Source of the DNA: Molanna angustata
Lineage: Eukaryota > Arthropoda > Insecta > Trichoptera > Molannidae
Direction of reading: 5' to 3'
NCBI GenBank assembly: GCA_963576475.1
Contig: OY754977.1
Location: 10,233,089-10,297,088 of the forward strand
DNA length: 64,000 bases
Both the position numbers and the translations under genes were made by a program. This document shows, one piece after another, positions 35,656-46,500 of this stretch. Positions within the stretch are counted from its first letter, which is position 1, and each line of letters starts with the position of its first letter. The notes under the pieces were generated by a model that was not told the DNA's origin, made no database searches, and worked only from the letters and a program-made list of their open reading frames with translations.

Positions 35656-35972
35656 ATATTTTTTTCGTGTAAATACGTACTTCGACTTTTAAACTAACAG
35701 ATATTTGCGTGCAAAATGTACACTTTTTTGACAGATATGACTTGGAAAATTTTGTATGAAAAAAATAATTATTGAAATATTTTTAAAATTCAGCATTTTT
35801 ATCGTATTATTTTTAGCGTAACACTGCATCAGGTATACTGGTACATGTTCGCACATAAATAAAATTGTTAGATGCTCTTGATTTTTCAGAAGGCGTGAGA
35901 CAAACACACACACACATACACACACACACACACAGACACACACTAATATTTTGATTGCTTTATTACTTTAGA

Positions 35973-36498
35973 TAAACTAACTAGCTTTTTAACTCGCCAA
36001 CCTCAGATAAACCCCGAGGGTTTCAATGGTTAACTATATGTTGTATGAACAATGTCACGAAACCTAAAAAAAAATCAAAAACCTCGTGACGAAGCTTACT
36101 GTATGCACTATCTATATGATACTGCAAAAAATGGTTTAAAATTGTGAAATCGTGATTCTTACTCCATTGTAGTAGAAGGTATAACCAACTTGACAATTGA
36201 CGGCAATGGTGGGTGGTTTGCACATTCATCGACCAACCAAAAGATCCAAAATTTTGTTCTGCGCAACCTAATTGATCTACAATATAAATGTATTTATGAT
36301 TACAACGGAACCCATTCGACTTTACCGAATTTATTTGAGGCTTGGAAGCTTGGAGCCTTATGTCAATCTCTTTTTGAACACGACTGTGTATCTTTTTTTC
36401 TTCTCCAAATCGCTTGCAAATTATATTTGGCCGGGGTAACGGTTCACTCTAGTCCACTCCTACCCATTTCCGCAATCCTCAGTAGTCAACTATAGATA
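35973..36498. other. No gene recognised
   Basis: A 101-codon plus frame (36190-36495) is open but shows no known motif. It could be a decayed transposon piece. Confidence 0.4.
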
Positions 36499-36575
36499 AA
36501 TAAATAATAAATAAATTGGGATGATTTTTATAGTGCCGTTTTTGTGATAACCTCACCTCAAAGGGCGCTTCCCTT
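36499..36575 (-). repeat. CR1/L2-like LINE 3' tail
   Basis: On the minus strand: GAGGTGAGGTTATCACAAAA, ACGGCACTATAAAAATCATC and an (ATTT)n tail, the same 3' end as the LINE at 12087-12150. Confidence 0.7.
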
Positions 36576-36984
36576 ATTACCGCTTCCAGAGACTTTTAGG
36601 GTGCACAAATGAAATAGATATTTCATTTTCAAAAATTAATTATCCTGGAAACTTATCTGAATATCCTTAATTTTGATTAGGGCCTACCTAGGAACAAAGC
36701 GCCCGGGGGGCGTTTCCTACTCAGAATTATCCGTGTTATTGTGAAACAGATAAACAAGGGTAAGAAAACTTTGATGATTTTAGTGTTGGTATGTACACGA
36801 ACATTGATTTAGGAATTTAGAAAGGAAAAGAGGAATATCCGTATCTAGTCAACCGCCGACCGACGTTTTCTTTTGAAATAACTAAATACACGTCCCGAAA
36901 CATTTGTTAAATATGTATGTTGTTATTAAAACGAGGGTAATCGGAAATGTTTTCCTTCCTTGTTTGTGTACAAACAATAAAATA
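36576..36984. other. No gene recognised
   Basis: Unassigned. Confidence 0.4.
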
Positions 36985-37960
36985 CTGGTTGCATGTAACA
37001 CATGAGATACAACTGTCGATGGTGATAGTATGCATAATTGAAGAATACGTACCAAACTATAAACACTTAAATACAAATTAATAAATATTTTAAGATATTG
37101 TGGGCCTTGCCCATCCCTTGTCGAATTCTCGAAAATTCTACGTCACCGTCGATATATAAAATCGCCATCTTTGAAATGAGAGCATTCCACCATGTGACAC
37201 CAGCTGGGCTGCTACCGCGAATCTTCGTGCCTTTGGTTCGAGTCCGCGTTTAGTATTGCAATCTGAATCTATATTTTATTTTCTTATAAATCTTGTGAAA
37301 CAGTTGTTCAATAAATGCATGTAAGTTTTCTTTATTCTTTTGATTGCTTCAACCCAAGAGTCAATTATATGTTTCAACTTGCTCTTACATTATCTAACAA
37401 ATAATGTTGAATTATCGTCTTCAGCGATAATCCAACATTTGGGCTTATGGTTTGTCCATGCAGAAAGTACAGGAGTCAGATTTAATCCACGCCTGTTCAC
37501 GGTTCGAACCCGGAACACATGTGTTCCGGGTACTTGATAACCATAGTAAAACCCATAATATTTTGTTTTCTATATAAAACATGTAGGTATATATGTCAGG
37601 ATAGGATAGTATGGAGGTCAGTCTGTTTTACCTACCCAGAATATTAAAACAGCATGATGTATGTTTGTAGATTAAGTAGGTATCAAACAATTGAGTGAGA
37701 TATTGTGTAGTGTTTACTACCTTAAAAATTGTTTGAAACGATGTCGTCACTAAATTCAATTTTTATCAAAAAGGTTAAAATAAATTCGAGATGCACTACT
37801 ACAATGAAAATATTTTTTAGAGCATATTAAATTATCTAGTTGGAGTGTTTCGGTATTTTTCAATATTTTTAAAAACTTTGGAAATATAGGCGGTTAAACA
37901 CATAAATTTATCGTAAAAAAAAGTTTTTTTTTTATAAAATGTTTGATAAACTAAACTCAA
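36985..37960 (-). mobile_element. Small Helitron-like family B, inverted copy (3' part, interrupted)
   Basis: On the minus strand this ends ATCTCATGTGTTACATGCAAC then CAG before a T, the family B 3' end (hairpin CATGT-GTT-ACATG, then CAACTAG in other copies). Matching family B sequence runs 36985-37094 and 37550-37960. Between them, 37095-37549 is foreign to the family. The 5' hairpin end is missing. Confidence 0.65.
37095..37549. other. Insertion inside family B copy, with two B-box-like sites
   Basis: Sequence absent from other family B copies. It contains GGTTCGAGTCC at about 37234 and GGTTCGAACCC at about 37500, both perfect Pol III B-box matches, but no tRNA fold or convincing A box was found. 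Confidence 0.4.
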
Positions 37961-38162
37961 TAGCGAAGACTACGCAAGCAAACTGCTTACTGTTCGGTCA
38001 TGTTTATTTGTCGTGTCGCCTAACCTAAAACCACAATTGATCTGCACTAATATTTTTGGTTTTTATTTTCAACATAACGCAAAACGTGAAAATTGTAAAT
38101 TTTATTTTTTTTCCGTACACAAATGATGTTTACAACTAGTCGCTTCCAAATAGGTGTACCTA
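37961..38162. other. No gene recognised
   Basis: Short unassigned stretch. Confidence 0.4.
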
Positions 38163-38318
38163 AAGTCAGGTCAAACAGTGAAATCAAAATCCCTATGATT
38201 ACCCATATCATCAAAATCTTAATAAATTATACAACTCCATATGATAACTATATCCGTAATATGGGTAATCATGAGGGTTTTGATTTTACTATTTGACCGG
38301 ACTTGACCCCAGAACTGT
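38163..38318. mobile_element. Small TIR element (MITE), copy 2
   Basis: AGTCAGGTCAAACAGTGAAA and TCAAAATCCCTATGATTACC at the left are matched, inverted, by GGGTAATCATGAGGG, TTTTGATTTTACTATTTGAC and CGGACTTGACCCC at the right, giving arms of about 45-50 bp. Related copies: 26937-27030 and 45990-46145. Confidence 0.75.
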
Positions 38319-38339
38319 CACATTACTATAAACCTTGTG

Positions 38340-38760
38340 TTTTATTTTATGTAGATTCTCGGGCAACTAACAGGTGCTATGTCAAATATTTATTTATTTA
38401 TTTAAATTAGGGGAAACATTTAGCAATTTATAAACCATAAATAAACCAATAATAAATATCAGTCATTTTCCAAAATAGTACCCATAACATGCGTAATATG
38501 AAAAAAAAAAAGATAAGTTAGCTTAAAACATATATATACATTGGAGAGGGTTAAAAACTAAATTAAAAATTAGAGTCTACAACTTCAAAATAAAACAAAG
38601 AAATAAACAATTATTTAACATGAATATAAACAATTAATTAACATGAATATAAACAAATACAAAGAATACAAACAATTATTTAACACGCACCCAATAACAC
38701 GGGACCCTTAGAAGTCAGATACCTAACCAACTGAGGCCAACCACGAAGGCCGACAATACA
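38340..38760 (-). mobile_element. tRNA-derived SINE, family 1, copy 2 (interrupted)
   Basis: On the minus strand: TTGGCCTCAGTTGGTTAGGT (A-box region), GACTTCTAAGGGTCCCGTG, TATTGGGTGCGTGTTAAAT, then after unrelated AT-rich sequence the tail AGCACCTGTTAGTTGCC. Same body and tail as 28028-28225. Confidence 0.5.
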
Positions 38761-39334
38761 TAAGTGATGTTCTTTTATGACTTTAAGTTCCTTAATTTTA
38801 TTCAATCTGAAGAATAGCAAAAAAATATATATAAATATGACATTTCATTAAAATTTCAGTGCGCTTTCAGAATATAACCCAGTATTGAAAAGGAAAAAAG
38901 AGTTGATGGTATAAATATATAGAAATGAATAATAGTTAAGTTCGGATAAATAAATTTATGACCGCATACGATACATTTATTTTCCGAGAACAATTTCTCA
39001 ACCCGTTTCAGTAATTGGAAAATAAAATTAATTTACTTACAAGTAATTATAAGAGAATACATTAAAGTTGCGAATAAAAGTTTACAGTTAAGAAGAGCAA
39101 AGAAGATTACTTTATTTGCATAAGTAAAGTTGAAATCTTGAAACACAAACTGGGTTATCCAATCAAAGAGTTGAAATGTTGTCTTCAGTAAGGAAAATCA
39201 ACCCCTGGCTGAAAATATATACACGAGTGAAACTCATAAAGTATTTTATTATGTGTCTATTGCCAACACAAAACAATACAATATACACACATTAATTATC
39301 TTTTTTACTTGTAAAACCTTTAGTAAATGTACAA
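38761..39334. other. No gene recognised
   Basis: Unassigned AT-rich DNA. Confidence 0.45.
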
Positions 39335-39913
39335 ATTTGTATAGCGCCGTTTTATGAGGAAAAAATATTCCTTGCTTAGTTGTATTTTTTTTAAACTTTT
39401 ATCACATCATATTCACAATGACAACAATAAGTAGATTACTGCTGCCCAACTAGGAAATCCTGTTCTAGGGCTAGCAGTTTACAATTTTTATTGACAATTA
39501 TATGCAATTATGAACCAGGTGAAAATTCCTTGCTTATTCCTTGCATAACGATAAATCTAGTGACTGAAAACATGATATGTTAAAAACGCCTAATGCACTA
39601 CAAAGTTACGCGTAAGTAAGATTTAAATTATCGGAAAACCAAAATATGTTGTTTTTTTTGCATTTCAAAAACAATATATACTTGAAATGAAAAAAAAAAG
39701 TCATTCACTTTGATTTCATGCACTCTTTAAGCACAAAAAAGATTTAATTCTCTACGAAACTTAGTTATGATGTCATTTTAAAAAAATCTGTTAAAAAAGG
39801 TTATTTTTTATATTTTTTAGGCACACTTAAATTGAATTTTATAATTGTGTAACGAACATTCACTAGAAAAATGTTGAAAATACTTGTAGTTCTTGTTTGC
39901 AAATACACTGTTT
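39335..39913. repeat. Rearranged dispersed repeats and LINE scraps
   Basis: 39335-39365 carries the TATAGCGCCGTTTT tail motif of the 12-kb LINE. 39430-39485 repeats 21330-21385. 39545-39765 repeats 11836-12086. 39830-39913 resembles 12680-12770. The order differs from the 12-kb region, so this is a mosaic. Confidence 0.55.
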
Positions 39914-41010
39914 AACATAATTATGATAAATATGAACACATATATATTCCACAATGAATTTATTTGACTTCCGACAACCGTTTCGGCTTACAAGGTCATA
40001 TTCAACTTGTGTTGAGTATACAGTTTTATACTAATGAAAAAATAAATAAAACTAATATATGGTTGCTGAAGTGAGCAGGAAATTTCATTATACCCTTCAC
40101 TCATTAAAAAGATTGCAAAATTTCTTGCCTTTTTTCGTCAAAATATCGTTATGCCAATCAATATTACTCCCTTTCCTTGATTACGCTGATGTATGTTATT
40201 TAGACGCTAATCAGGAACTCTTAGATAAATTGGAGCGATTACAAAACACATGCATTCGATATATTTTTAAATTGTAAAAAATTGACCACATATCGGAATA
40301 CCGATCACTTTTAAGGTGGTTGCCTATCAGGCAGCGTAGGAACCTACATACCTTCACACTTCTATACAAGGTCTTAAACAACTCCAATGCTCCAGTTTAT
40401 CTACGAAATCAATTTCATTTCCTCTCTGAACACGGGTTGCCTCTTCGTTCAAATACTGAAAGAACGCTCAGTATCCCAGTACACAATACTTCTTTTTTCA
40501 CCACCTCTTTCTCCGTACAAGCAGCTCGTCTTTGGAATAACATCCCATCGCAACTTCGAGTTTCATTAACACTTCCCGCTTTCAAAAGAAATCTGAGGAA
40601 TCATTTCCTTACACATAACACCTAAATTTGTCTCCTTATCCTATCCTTGTCCCCCCCCCCCCAACTCTCCTGTCCCCTCCGTTTCTTTATTGTTTTTGCT
40701 TATATGTTTTATTTTTTTCATTTTATATGTTTTATTTTCTTTATAGTTTTTACTTGTATAATATAAAAATTATGGTAAAAATAGTTTTTCACCAAATGAA
40801 TATGGTTGGTTGGAAGATATTGCCATTTGGCAATAAGCCCGTCATTGTGCACTTGTGCTCAGAAAGTTTCAAATAAATAAATAATATAGAACTAATGAAA
40901 ACTGTATACTCAACACCAGTTGATTATGGCCTTGTAAGCCGAAACGGTCGTCGGAAGACAAATAAATTCGTTGTGGAATATATATATGTGTTCATATTTA
41001 TCATAATTAT
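39914..41010. mobile_element. Inverted Penelope-type termini flanking a LINE
   Basis: 39914-40030 and 40895-41010 are inverted copies. Read outward they share ACTGTATACTCAACAC, CCTTGTAAGCCGAAACGG and TCGGAAG(A/T)CAAATAAATT. The layout (inverted ends, CGAAAC core) resembles Penelope terminal repeats, but no Penelope protein is present. The hammerhead core is degenerate here (TTGATTA or TTGAATA in place of CUGANGA). A LINE fragment occupies the centre. Confidence 0.5.
40059..40892 (+). pseudogene. CR1/Jockey-like LINE C-terminus with (AAAT)n tail
   Basis: One frame from 40059 to 40625 broken by a single in-frame TAA at 40275-40277. It encodes SLKRLQNFLPFFVK, LLPFLDYADVCYLD, LRWLPIRQRRNLHTFTLLYK and SFSVQAARLWNNIPSQLR, the C-terminal region of a LINE RT. 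The 3' UTR holds a (C)11 run and the tail GGCAATAAGCCCG..., then AAATAAATAAAT. It is 5' truncated. The same family, more decayed, lies at 47580-48262, and its tail alone at 862-1010. Confidence 0.75.
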
Positions 41011-42029
41011 TATGGAAGCCGTGTCAATCGACAAATTGAAAACGGCTGAAACTGTTTTTAAAAAATATTTGAGGAATTTTACTGTGTTACTATTTTATTA
41101 TTTTTACAAAGATCTTGGTCATACCCCTTGATGTTTCTCATTTACAAAGATCTGAAGTCAATGACAGTCCACGAGTGTGAATCTTTCATTCTGTTGATTG
41201 TTCTGTTTGCACTATGGTGCCGCGATCGCTAATCTAGAGGGCTCCATGAGTTACTTTTCGTGCTATGCATTTTTTTTTGTCGCTCTCTTAGCGTTCTGTG
41301 AAGGGACCGTTTACAGTCCCCACATGCGGAGCGGGTGGTGGTGAGAGTAGCGAAAAAGTATAATTTTCGCATTAATTTATTTAGACTTTCATCAGGACCT
41401 GATGAATTTTGTTTCCTTTACCTGGAAGACAAAGAGTGTTAGTAATAGATAAATATATTTTCAATTAAATACTTCATTAATATCTATATGAAAATTCCCA
41501 ACCGTACATACGAGGGACTTCAACCGATCCATCTTCCTGTAGACGGGTGAGCTGATTAATGACCCAAGGATCAGATATAAGATTCCCGAGGACACGCTTC
41601 TTCTATTATTGCAATATGCTCGTTACAAATCGCGACAGAATGAAAATATTAAATGACGCTTAAAACGGTTAAACTTATGACGCAAAATGAAAGTTCAATA
41701 TTTCGATCATCCTTTTAATGGCGGTAAATTAAGTCAAGACGGTTTATATTTTTAAATATCCATGTTTAGTGTGAGGTACCGGCTCAGACTAGTTATTCCA
41801 TTCTTTTCTATTATCTGCTTTTTCGAATGTCCCGTGAGAGCAGAGTTATTAAAAATACAACAGGCAACAATAATGTTTAACATTATGTAGAATGATACCT
41901 TTTCATATGAGACGAGACTGGTGTGTGGGTACACGCACATGTGTCGTGATTTATTTTATAAGTTAATTCACACCCACACATATATTTCATACATACTGGT
42001 TACTACAAATTGTGGTATTAATGATTATA
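41011..42029. other. No firm gene; weak exon candidate inside
   Basis: Mostly unassigned. See the candidate at 41512-41602 on the minus strand. Confidence 0.4.
41512..41602 (-). other. Weak candidate coding exon
   Basis: On the minus strand, after an AATAATAG, the frame reads KKRVLGNLISDPWVINQ, LTRLQEDGSVEVP and meets a GTATGT donor-like site at 41511-41506. Base composition is less AT-rich than the surroundings and codons look unbiased by repeats, but the acceptor is poor and no protein family was recognised. It does not match the furin prodomain known to me. Confidence 0.2.
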
Positions 42030-42740
42030 ATATAATTATATCACTTGCTGAATCCTTAATTCTATACGGCATAGAGGTATGGGGCAAATAATTTAAACAT
42101 ATGTAGACGAAGTTAAATCATTGCAAGCGAGATTGTTAAAACTAATAATACCCAAATCTAATTTTTCTAAATGTAAAGACAATGATGAAATGATATTCCA
42201 TATAAGAGAAATTCTCCCAGTTAACAAATTATACACTTTTCGAGTCATATTAAATCATTACTTCTCTAATGAATATAAATTACCTGTAAAATATATATGA
42301 TTCCAGACAAAATGTGCGAAATAAATTGATAATTCCCAGATGAACAAACTATTACGGTGAAAGGACACTGAAAGTAGGTAAGCATACCGAAAATATTTAA
42401 CACCCTTCCAAGTGGTATGGATAAGCTTCATAAAATATATTCGGCTATAACTGTATTTAAAAAATTTATTGTAGAAAGTTATTAAAAACATTTGACTCAT
42501 TTATAAGCTGTAATTATATAAAAAAACATGTATCTCATATTATAATTTTAATACTGTAACTTAAGGAATGTAATATGTACTTGACCTTTTGTATGGGAAA
42601 CTCACTGATAGCCTGTAGGCTAGTGAGATCCCAAACATTATAATGTAAAATATTTATGAAAATGAAATTTGAAAAAAAATATGATAAATCATATTTCAAT
42701 ACAGAAGAAACAGAAGTTAAGTTTATAAGTGTATCTAAAA
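42030..42740 (+). pseudogene. LINE RT C-terminal remnant
   Basis: The plus strand shows AESLILYGIEVWGK, then in another frame SLQARLLKLIIPKSNF, DEMIFHIREILPVNKLYTFR and, after breaks, YSAITVFKKFIVESY. This is the finger-tail pattern of a Jockey/CR1-like LINE (ESLI.YGI.VWG). After the frame, CCTTTTGTATGGGAAACTC and a GCCTGTAGGCTAGTGAG hairpin-like string look like its 3' UTR. No clean tail was found. Confidence 0.55.
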
Positions 42741-42741
42741 A

Positions 42742-42970
42742 TCGCCGACCGCCGCGCAACGTGGAACAGTTGGTAAGCCGTTTGACTTCTGTGCGGGCGT
42801 CCTGAATTCGATCCCCAGCGGAGGAGAATTTTTTTTAAATTTATTTCTCACGCAGATTGTTGTTTCTCTGGGCTGGAAACATTGGTGAGTTGGAAGAAAT
42901 TGCCATATGGCAATAAACTCGCCACTTGTGCAGGGTGCGAGGAAGTGTTTACTAATATTATTATAAAATA
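42742..42970 (+). mobile_element. tRNA-derived SINE, family 2, copy 1
   Basis: A tRNA-like head: CGCCGACCGCCGCGCAACG, A box GTTGGTAAGCCG (about 42769-42780), B box GAATTCGATCC (42804-42814), then CCCAGCGGAG. The 3' part carries GGAAGAAATTGCCATATGGC, AATAAACTCGCC, the same tail type as the local LINE, which suggests it uses that LINE's machinery. Family 2 also occurs inverted at 62722-62873. Confidence 0.75.
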
Positions 42971-43189
42971 AGGTCAGGATCACCATAGGGTCCATATGTT
43001 GTAATCAGCTGATTTACGTGGAAACTTTTTGTGTTTGAGCAACGATTAATTCAAATGAGTCTCGATATACTCAAATCGTTTAAAAAATATATAAAGGCAT
43101 CATCGTTAAATTGTGTTTGGGTTTTCGTATTTATTGTATTTTGTTTTTAATTATGTATAGTATTCTATAATTCATTTTATAATGTTTGT
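42971..43189. other. No gene recognised
   Basis: Short unassigned stretch. Confidence 0.4.
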
Positions 43190-43510
43190 TGGACCTTTAT
43201 TTTCAATTAGAAGTTTAATCTTATAAATTTATAATTGATAATTAATATTGTTGTATTTGTATTTTAAATTTGAAGTTTTAATCTTTTAACTTGTAATTTA
43301 TAATAAATATTATGTTTGTTGTACTTTTATTTAAATTTGAATTTTTAATCTTATAAATTTATGATTGATAATTAAAATTAGGTACTTATTATGTTTGTTG
43401 CACTTTTATCTTGAATTTGAAGTTTTAATCTTATAATTTATAATAAATATTATTATTTTTATTGTACTTCTATTTTTGAATTTGATGTTTAATTTTTTGT
43501 TTACTTGTTG
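43190..43510 (+). repeat. Imperfect tandem repeat, about 65-80 bp, four units
   Basis: Units share TATGTTTGTTG(G/T/C)AC, TTTTAT(T)...AATTTGAAG, TTTAATCTTATAAATTTATA and ATTGATAATTAA. They vary in length and sequence. A LINE-like AAATAAATAAAATAAA tail follows at about 43543-43558. Confidence 0.7.
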
Positions 43511-44242
43511 GTTTTTTTAATAGGCTTTCAAGCCGTAAATGTAAATAAATAAAATAAAGAAGTAAAATAAATGCAGGCTCTTCTGTCAATCTGGGTACAT
43601 TATTCCGCTGCCTATATTATTAGTTTCTCATTTCATCTCTTTAATTGAATGAATTATTTTTTAATCGGTTTTTATTTATTGTATAAAAAATATGCATAAA
43701 TTAATTCACTCTAAAAACTATGAAATATCAGAAACGGTAAGGGAGAAGATAACTAATCGTTAATATCAAAGGCAAAGAAATTTCTCTGGCGGTATTATGT
43801 TATTAAAGACACGCACTTCAAGAAAAACGTATGTGGTGGAGTCTCGTTCCTTTTGGCTGTCACTTAAGCAGACCGCGACACCTGGCGGTGTGACGTGGAA
43901 CTAGAAATATGTGAAAAATAAATTGATTCCGCGTCAATGGAACAGGAAGGTTCCTTATACGGGCGACAAAGTGAAAGTTGGAATTGAGGTAAGGTCGGTT
44001 TCTCTCTGACGCATATACGACAAGAAAATACAAGCAAGTTAATATGTAGGTACAGAACTTAAGGCCCTTGTTTACCCTGGTTATACGGATGTACGCAAAA
44101 ATGCACACTAAATTACGTTCTAATATATGAAACACGAAAGATATTGTTTATCACCTGATATGTGATATAGAATATTGTATCGTGCAAAAAAGGTAAAATT
44201 TAGAGGTTTTTTTAAATAGCAAGAATAGTTATTGAAATATTA
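43511..44242. other. No gene recognised
   Basis: Unassigned apart from the AAATAAATAAAATAAA stretch noted above. The island near 43850-44010 has no recognisable frame. Confidence 0.45.
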
Positions 44243-45800
44243 TCCAACTGTCGATTTGTTCAGGAGAACTTTGTTCTCTTAACATATCGACAATGTATCA
44301 AGCCAGAATACGCGAGAATTGTATGGAGAGGTCTACTTTTTTCATGGATTTTCCAACTTTGAAGTCAAAAAACACCAACTTAGAGGCTTCGCAGCATATA
44401 TGTTCCATACACGGATTTACTCAGAATTCGGAGTAGAACATTTCGTGTGTCTGTGTGTGTGTGTGTCTGTGTGTGTGTGTGTGTGTCTGTGTGTGTGTGT
44501 GTCTGTGTGTCCCCCCCCCCCTTATAACTTTTGATCCGCTCAATTTACAGAGCCTAAAATTTCAGAATATATAAACAGTTACAGGCCTACAAAACTTTTA
44601 TACTCGGAATTTTGAATTTTTGTTTCAGTCAGGGGTTATCAACTTTTGAATTTTTATTTTATTTTTCCATATATCTCAGAAACCATAAAAGCTAGAACGC
44701 TGAAAATTGGTACCACAAATAGGCAAATACATAATCTCAAATAAGTTTTTTAAAAATAATTCTTGAGTTTCTCAAACATTTTTTATTAGGAAAAACATTT
44801 TTTTATGATAAATTTATGTGTTTAACGGCCTATATTTCCAAATTTTTAAAAAATATCGAAAAAAGCCGAAATAGCCCAACTAGATAATTTAATTTTCTAT
44901 AAAAAATATTAACATTGTAGCAGTACATCTCAATTTCTTTTTAACAATTTTTATTGAAATTGAATTTAGTGACGACTTCGCTTCATACAATTTGTATGGT
45001 AGTCCCATAGCCATACCATCACTCCATTTCCCTATTTGGGGTAGGCAGAGAGAACCGAATGCCAGACTCCTCTCTCTTGAAATACCTTCCTCGCTTCATT
45101 CACGTTCATACATCGTCTCATACACGCTCTTCTATTATTCTTACTTCTAACATCACCATCTTTCAAAATCCCATTTATGTGATCGTGCCAAATTTTTATT
45201 GGCCGACCTCTACTTTTCGTTCCTCTTTTATCAGACTTGTATACTTTTTTTGTCAGACGGTCATCTTTCATTCTTTCTATGTGGCCGAACCACCTAAGGG
45301 CATTTATTTTAATCTTACTTACGATATTTCTTTCAATCATACATTCTCGTCTAATATCCTCATTTCTTATTCTATCATACATCGTTTTACCACACATTCG
45401 TCTTAGTGACCTCATTTCAACCGAGTTAATTCTACTTTCATGCGTCTTCTGCCATGTCCATGTCTCACTAGCATACATAAGAGTCGGTGCGACGATACCA
45501 TTGTGTACCGCGAGCTTCGCTTGCCTCGAAATAATTGGGTCTGCCATTACCGGTCTTAATGCACCGTTCACTCTATTACCTGCCGTTACTCTCCTTTCAA
45601 TATCTTTTTCCAATCTTCCATCACGCTGAAACATGCTTCCTAAGTATGGTATGGTAGTCGTCTATACACATTACACAATATATTATGTAAGAAGACCTTA
45701 TAGTTTGTTACTTTATCTCCAAACATACATACATACCATCAGGCTGTTTTCATATTCCGGGTTGGAAAAGAGGACTGACCTCCATACTGTCCACGTATTT
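44243..45800 (+). mobile_element. Small Helitron-like family B, copy 1 (with RTE insertion)
   Basis: Begins TCCAACTGTCGAT after an A. The first 50 bases fold into a 44-nt hairpin (44249-44292). Then follow the TTCGCAGCATATATGTTCC block, a (TG)n/(C)n tract, CTTATAACTTTTGATCCGC, and ATATCTCAGAAACCATAAA blocks shared by all copies. An RTE fragment sits at 45005-45648. Family B resumes at 45660 (AAGAAGACCTTATAG, CTGACCTCCATACTGTCC) and fades at about 45800 without the terminal CTAG. Confidence 0.7.
45005..45648 (-). pseudogene. RTE-like LINE fragment with 11-bp target duplication
   Basis: The insertion is bounded by GTATGGTAGTC at 44994-45004 and 45649-45659. The minus strand carries a clean 200-codon frame (45634 to 45032) for an RTE-like C-terminus: VTAGNRVNGALRPVM, SRQAKLAVHNGIVAPTLMYA, SETWTWQKTHESRINSVEMR, RSLRRMCGKTMYDRIRNEDI, ALRWFGHIERMKDDRLTKK, RGRPIKIW and RRCMNVNEARKVFQERGVW. 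The catalytic YxDD part is missing (5' truncation). The tail after the stop has no poly(A) and ends GATGGTATGGCTATGG. The intact frame suggests a recent insertion. Confidence 0.85.
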
Positions 45801-45989
45801 GGATGGTAAAATCATGAGAATAGCCATGTGATCAATAACATCAGGTATTTTTTTTCATGAATGCGGGTTTGTTATTTAAAAATACGCACTTACATCATTT
45901 AATTTCCGAAACTGAAAGTTTATTGGGTAAGAAATATTCTGCACTAAGTTGTATTATTTTTATGCACAACAGATATTTAATGTATTTTA

Positions 45990-46145
45990 AACTCAAGGAG
46001 ACAAGTCCCGTCAATCGGTGGAATCAAAACCCTCACGATTACCCATATCAAGGATATAATTTTCATGTGGATTCTATAATATCTTAAGATATCTAATATA
46101 ATTATATCCAGGATTTCACTTCTTGGCCGGACTTGCCCCTGATCT
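45990..46145. mobile_element. Small TIR element (MITE), copy 3
   Basis: GACAAGTCCCGTCAA and GGAATCAAAACCCTCACGAT on the left, CAGGATTTCACTTCTTGGCC and GGACTTGCCCCTG on the right. Ends match those of 38163-38318. The middle has its own ATATCTTAAGATAT palindrome. Confidence 0.65.
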
Positions 46146-46179
46146 AGTCGTATTTGTCAAATCTTTTTATAAATATCTT

Positions 46180-46500
46180 AACATTATGTAGTGCGATGAT
46201 CTGCACATATGTATAATATAGAGATATTAAAAATAAACATTCCGCACAGACAATTAAAAAGTAATTGTAGTTATGTAACTCACACTACATAAGTACTGAA
46301 TAGTTCAATGATCTATACTTAAAATAATGTAAGAGATATTAAAACTAAACATTCACACAAACAATTAAAAAGTTAATTAAGTGTACATAACTCTTAACAT
46401 AATGAAAGATATATTAAAACTAAACATTCCGCACAAACAATTAAAAAGTAACTTACTCCAAGTACTAATTTGTTCAATGATCTGCACAAGTATATAGAGA
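46180..46500 (+). repeat. Imperfect tandem repeat, about 75-110 bp
   Basis: Three units share GATATTAAAA(A/C)TAAACATT, CCGCACA(G/A)ACAATTAAAA and AGTAA. Flanking TTCAATGATCTGCACA-like strings also recur. No function is evident. Confidence 0.7.

Larger units (their letters stand above)
29264..35972 (-). mobile_element. Large non-autonomous Helitron, copy 2 (inverted, with two insertions)
   Basis: Reading the minus strand, the element starts TCTAAAGTAATAAAGC at 35972 after an A and ends GACATAAAAGCTAG at 29264 before a T, exactly as copy 1 (4138-7174). Without the solo-LTR-like insertion (31362-33926) and the LINE (34463-35122) its length is about 3.5 kb against 3.04 kb for copy 1. The excess lies mostly in tandem array c. 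Order of parts: (GT)n near the 5' end, array a, array b, array c, then alternating 'GGGGTTGTGGCCA' blocks to the end. No replicase is encoded. Confidence 0.85.

Noticed and set aside
36190..36495. 101-codon plus-strand frame
   Set aside because: No recognisable motif, no repeat partner and no splice context; not enough to call a gene.
37234..37512. Possible tRNA genes at two perfect B-box-like sites
   Set aside because: No matching A box at the right distance and no cloverleaf could be drawn for either site.
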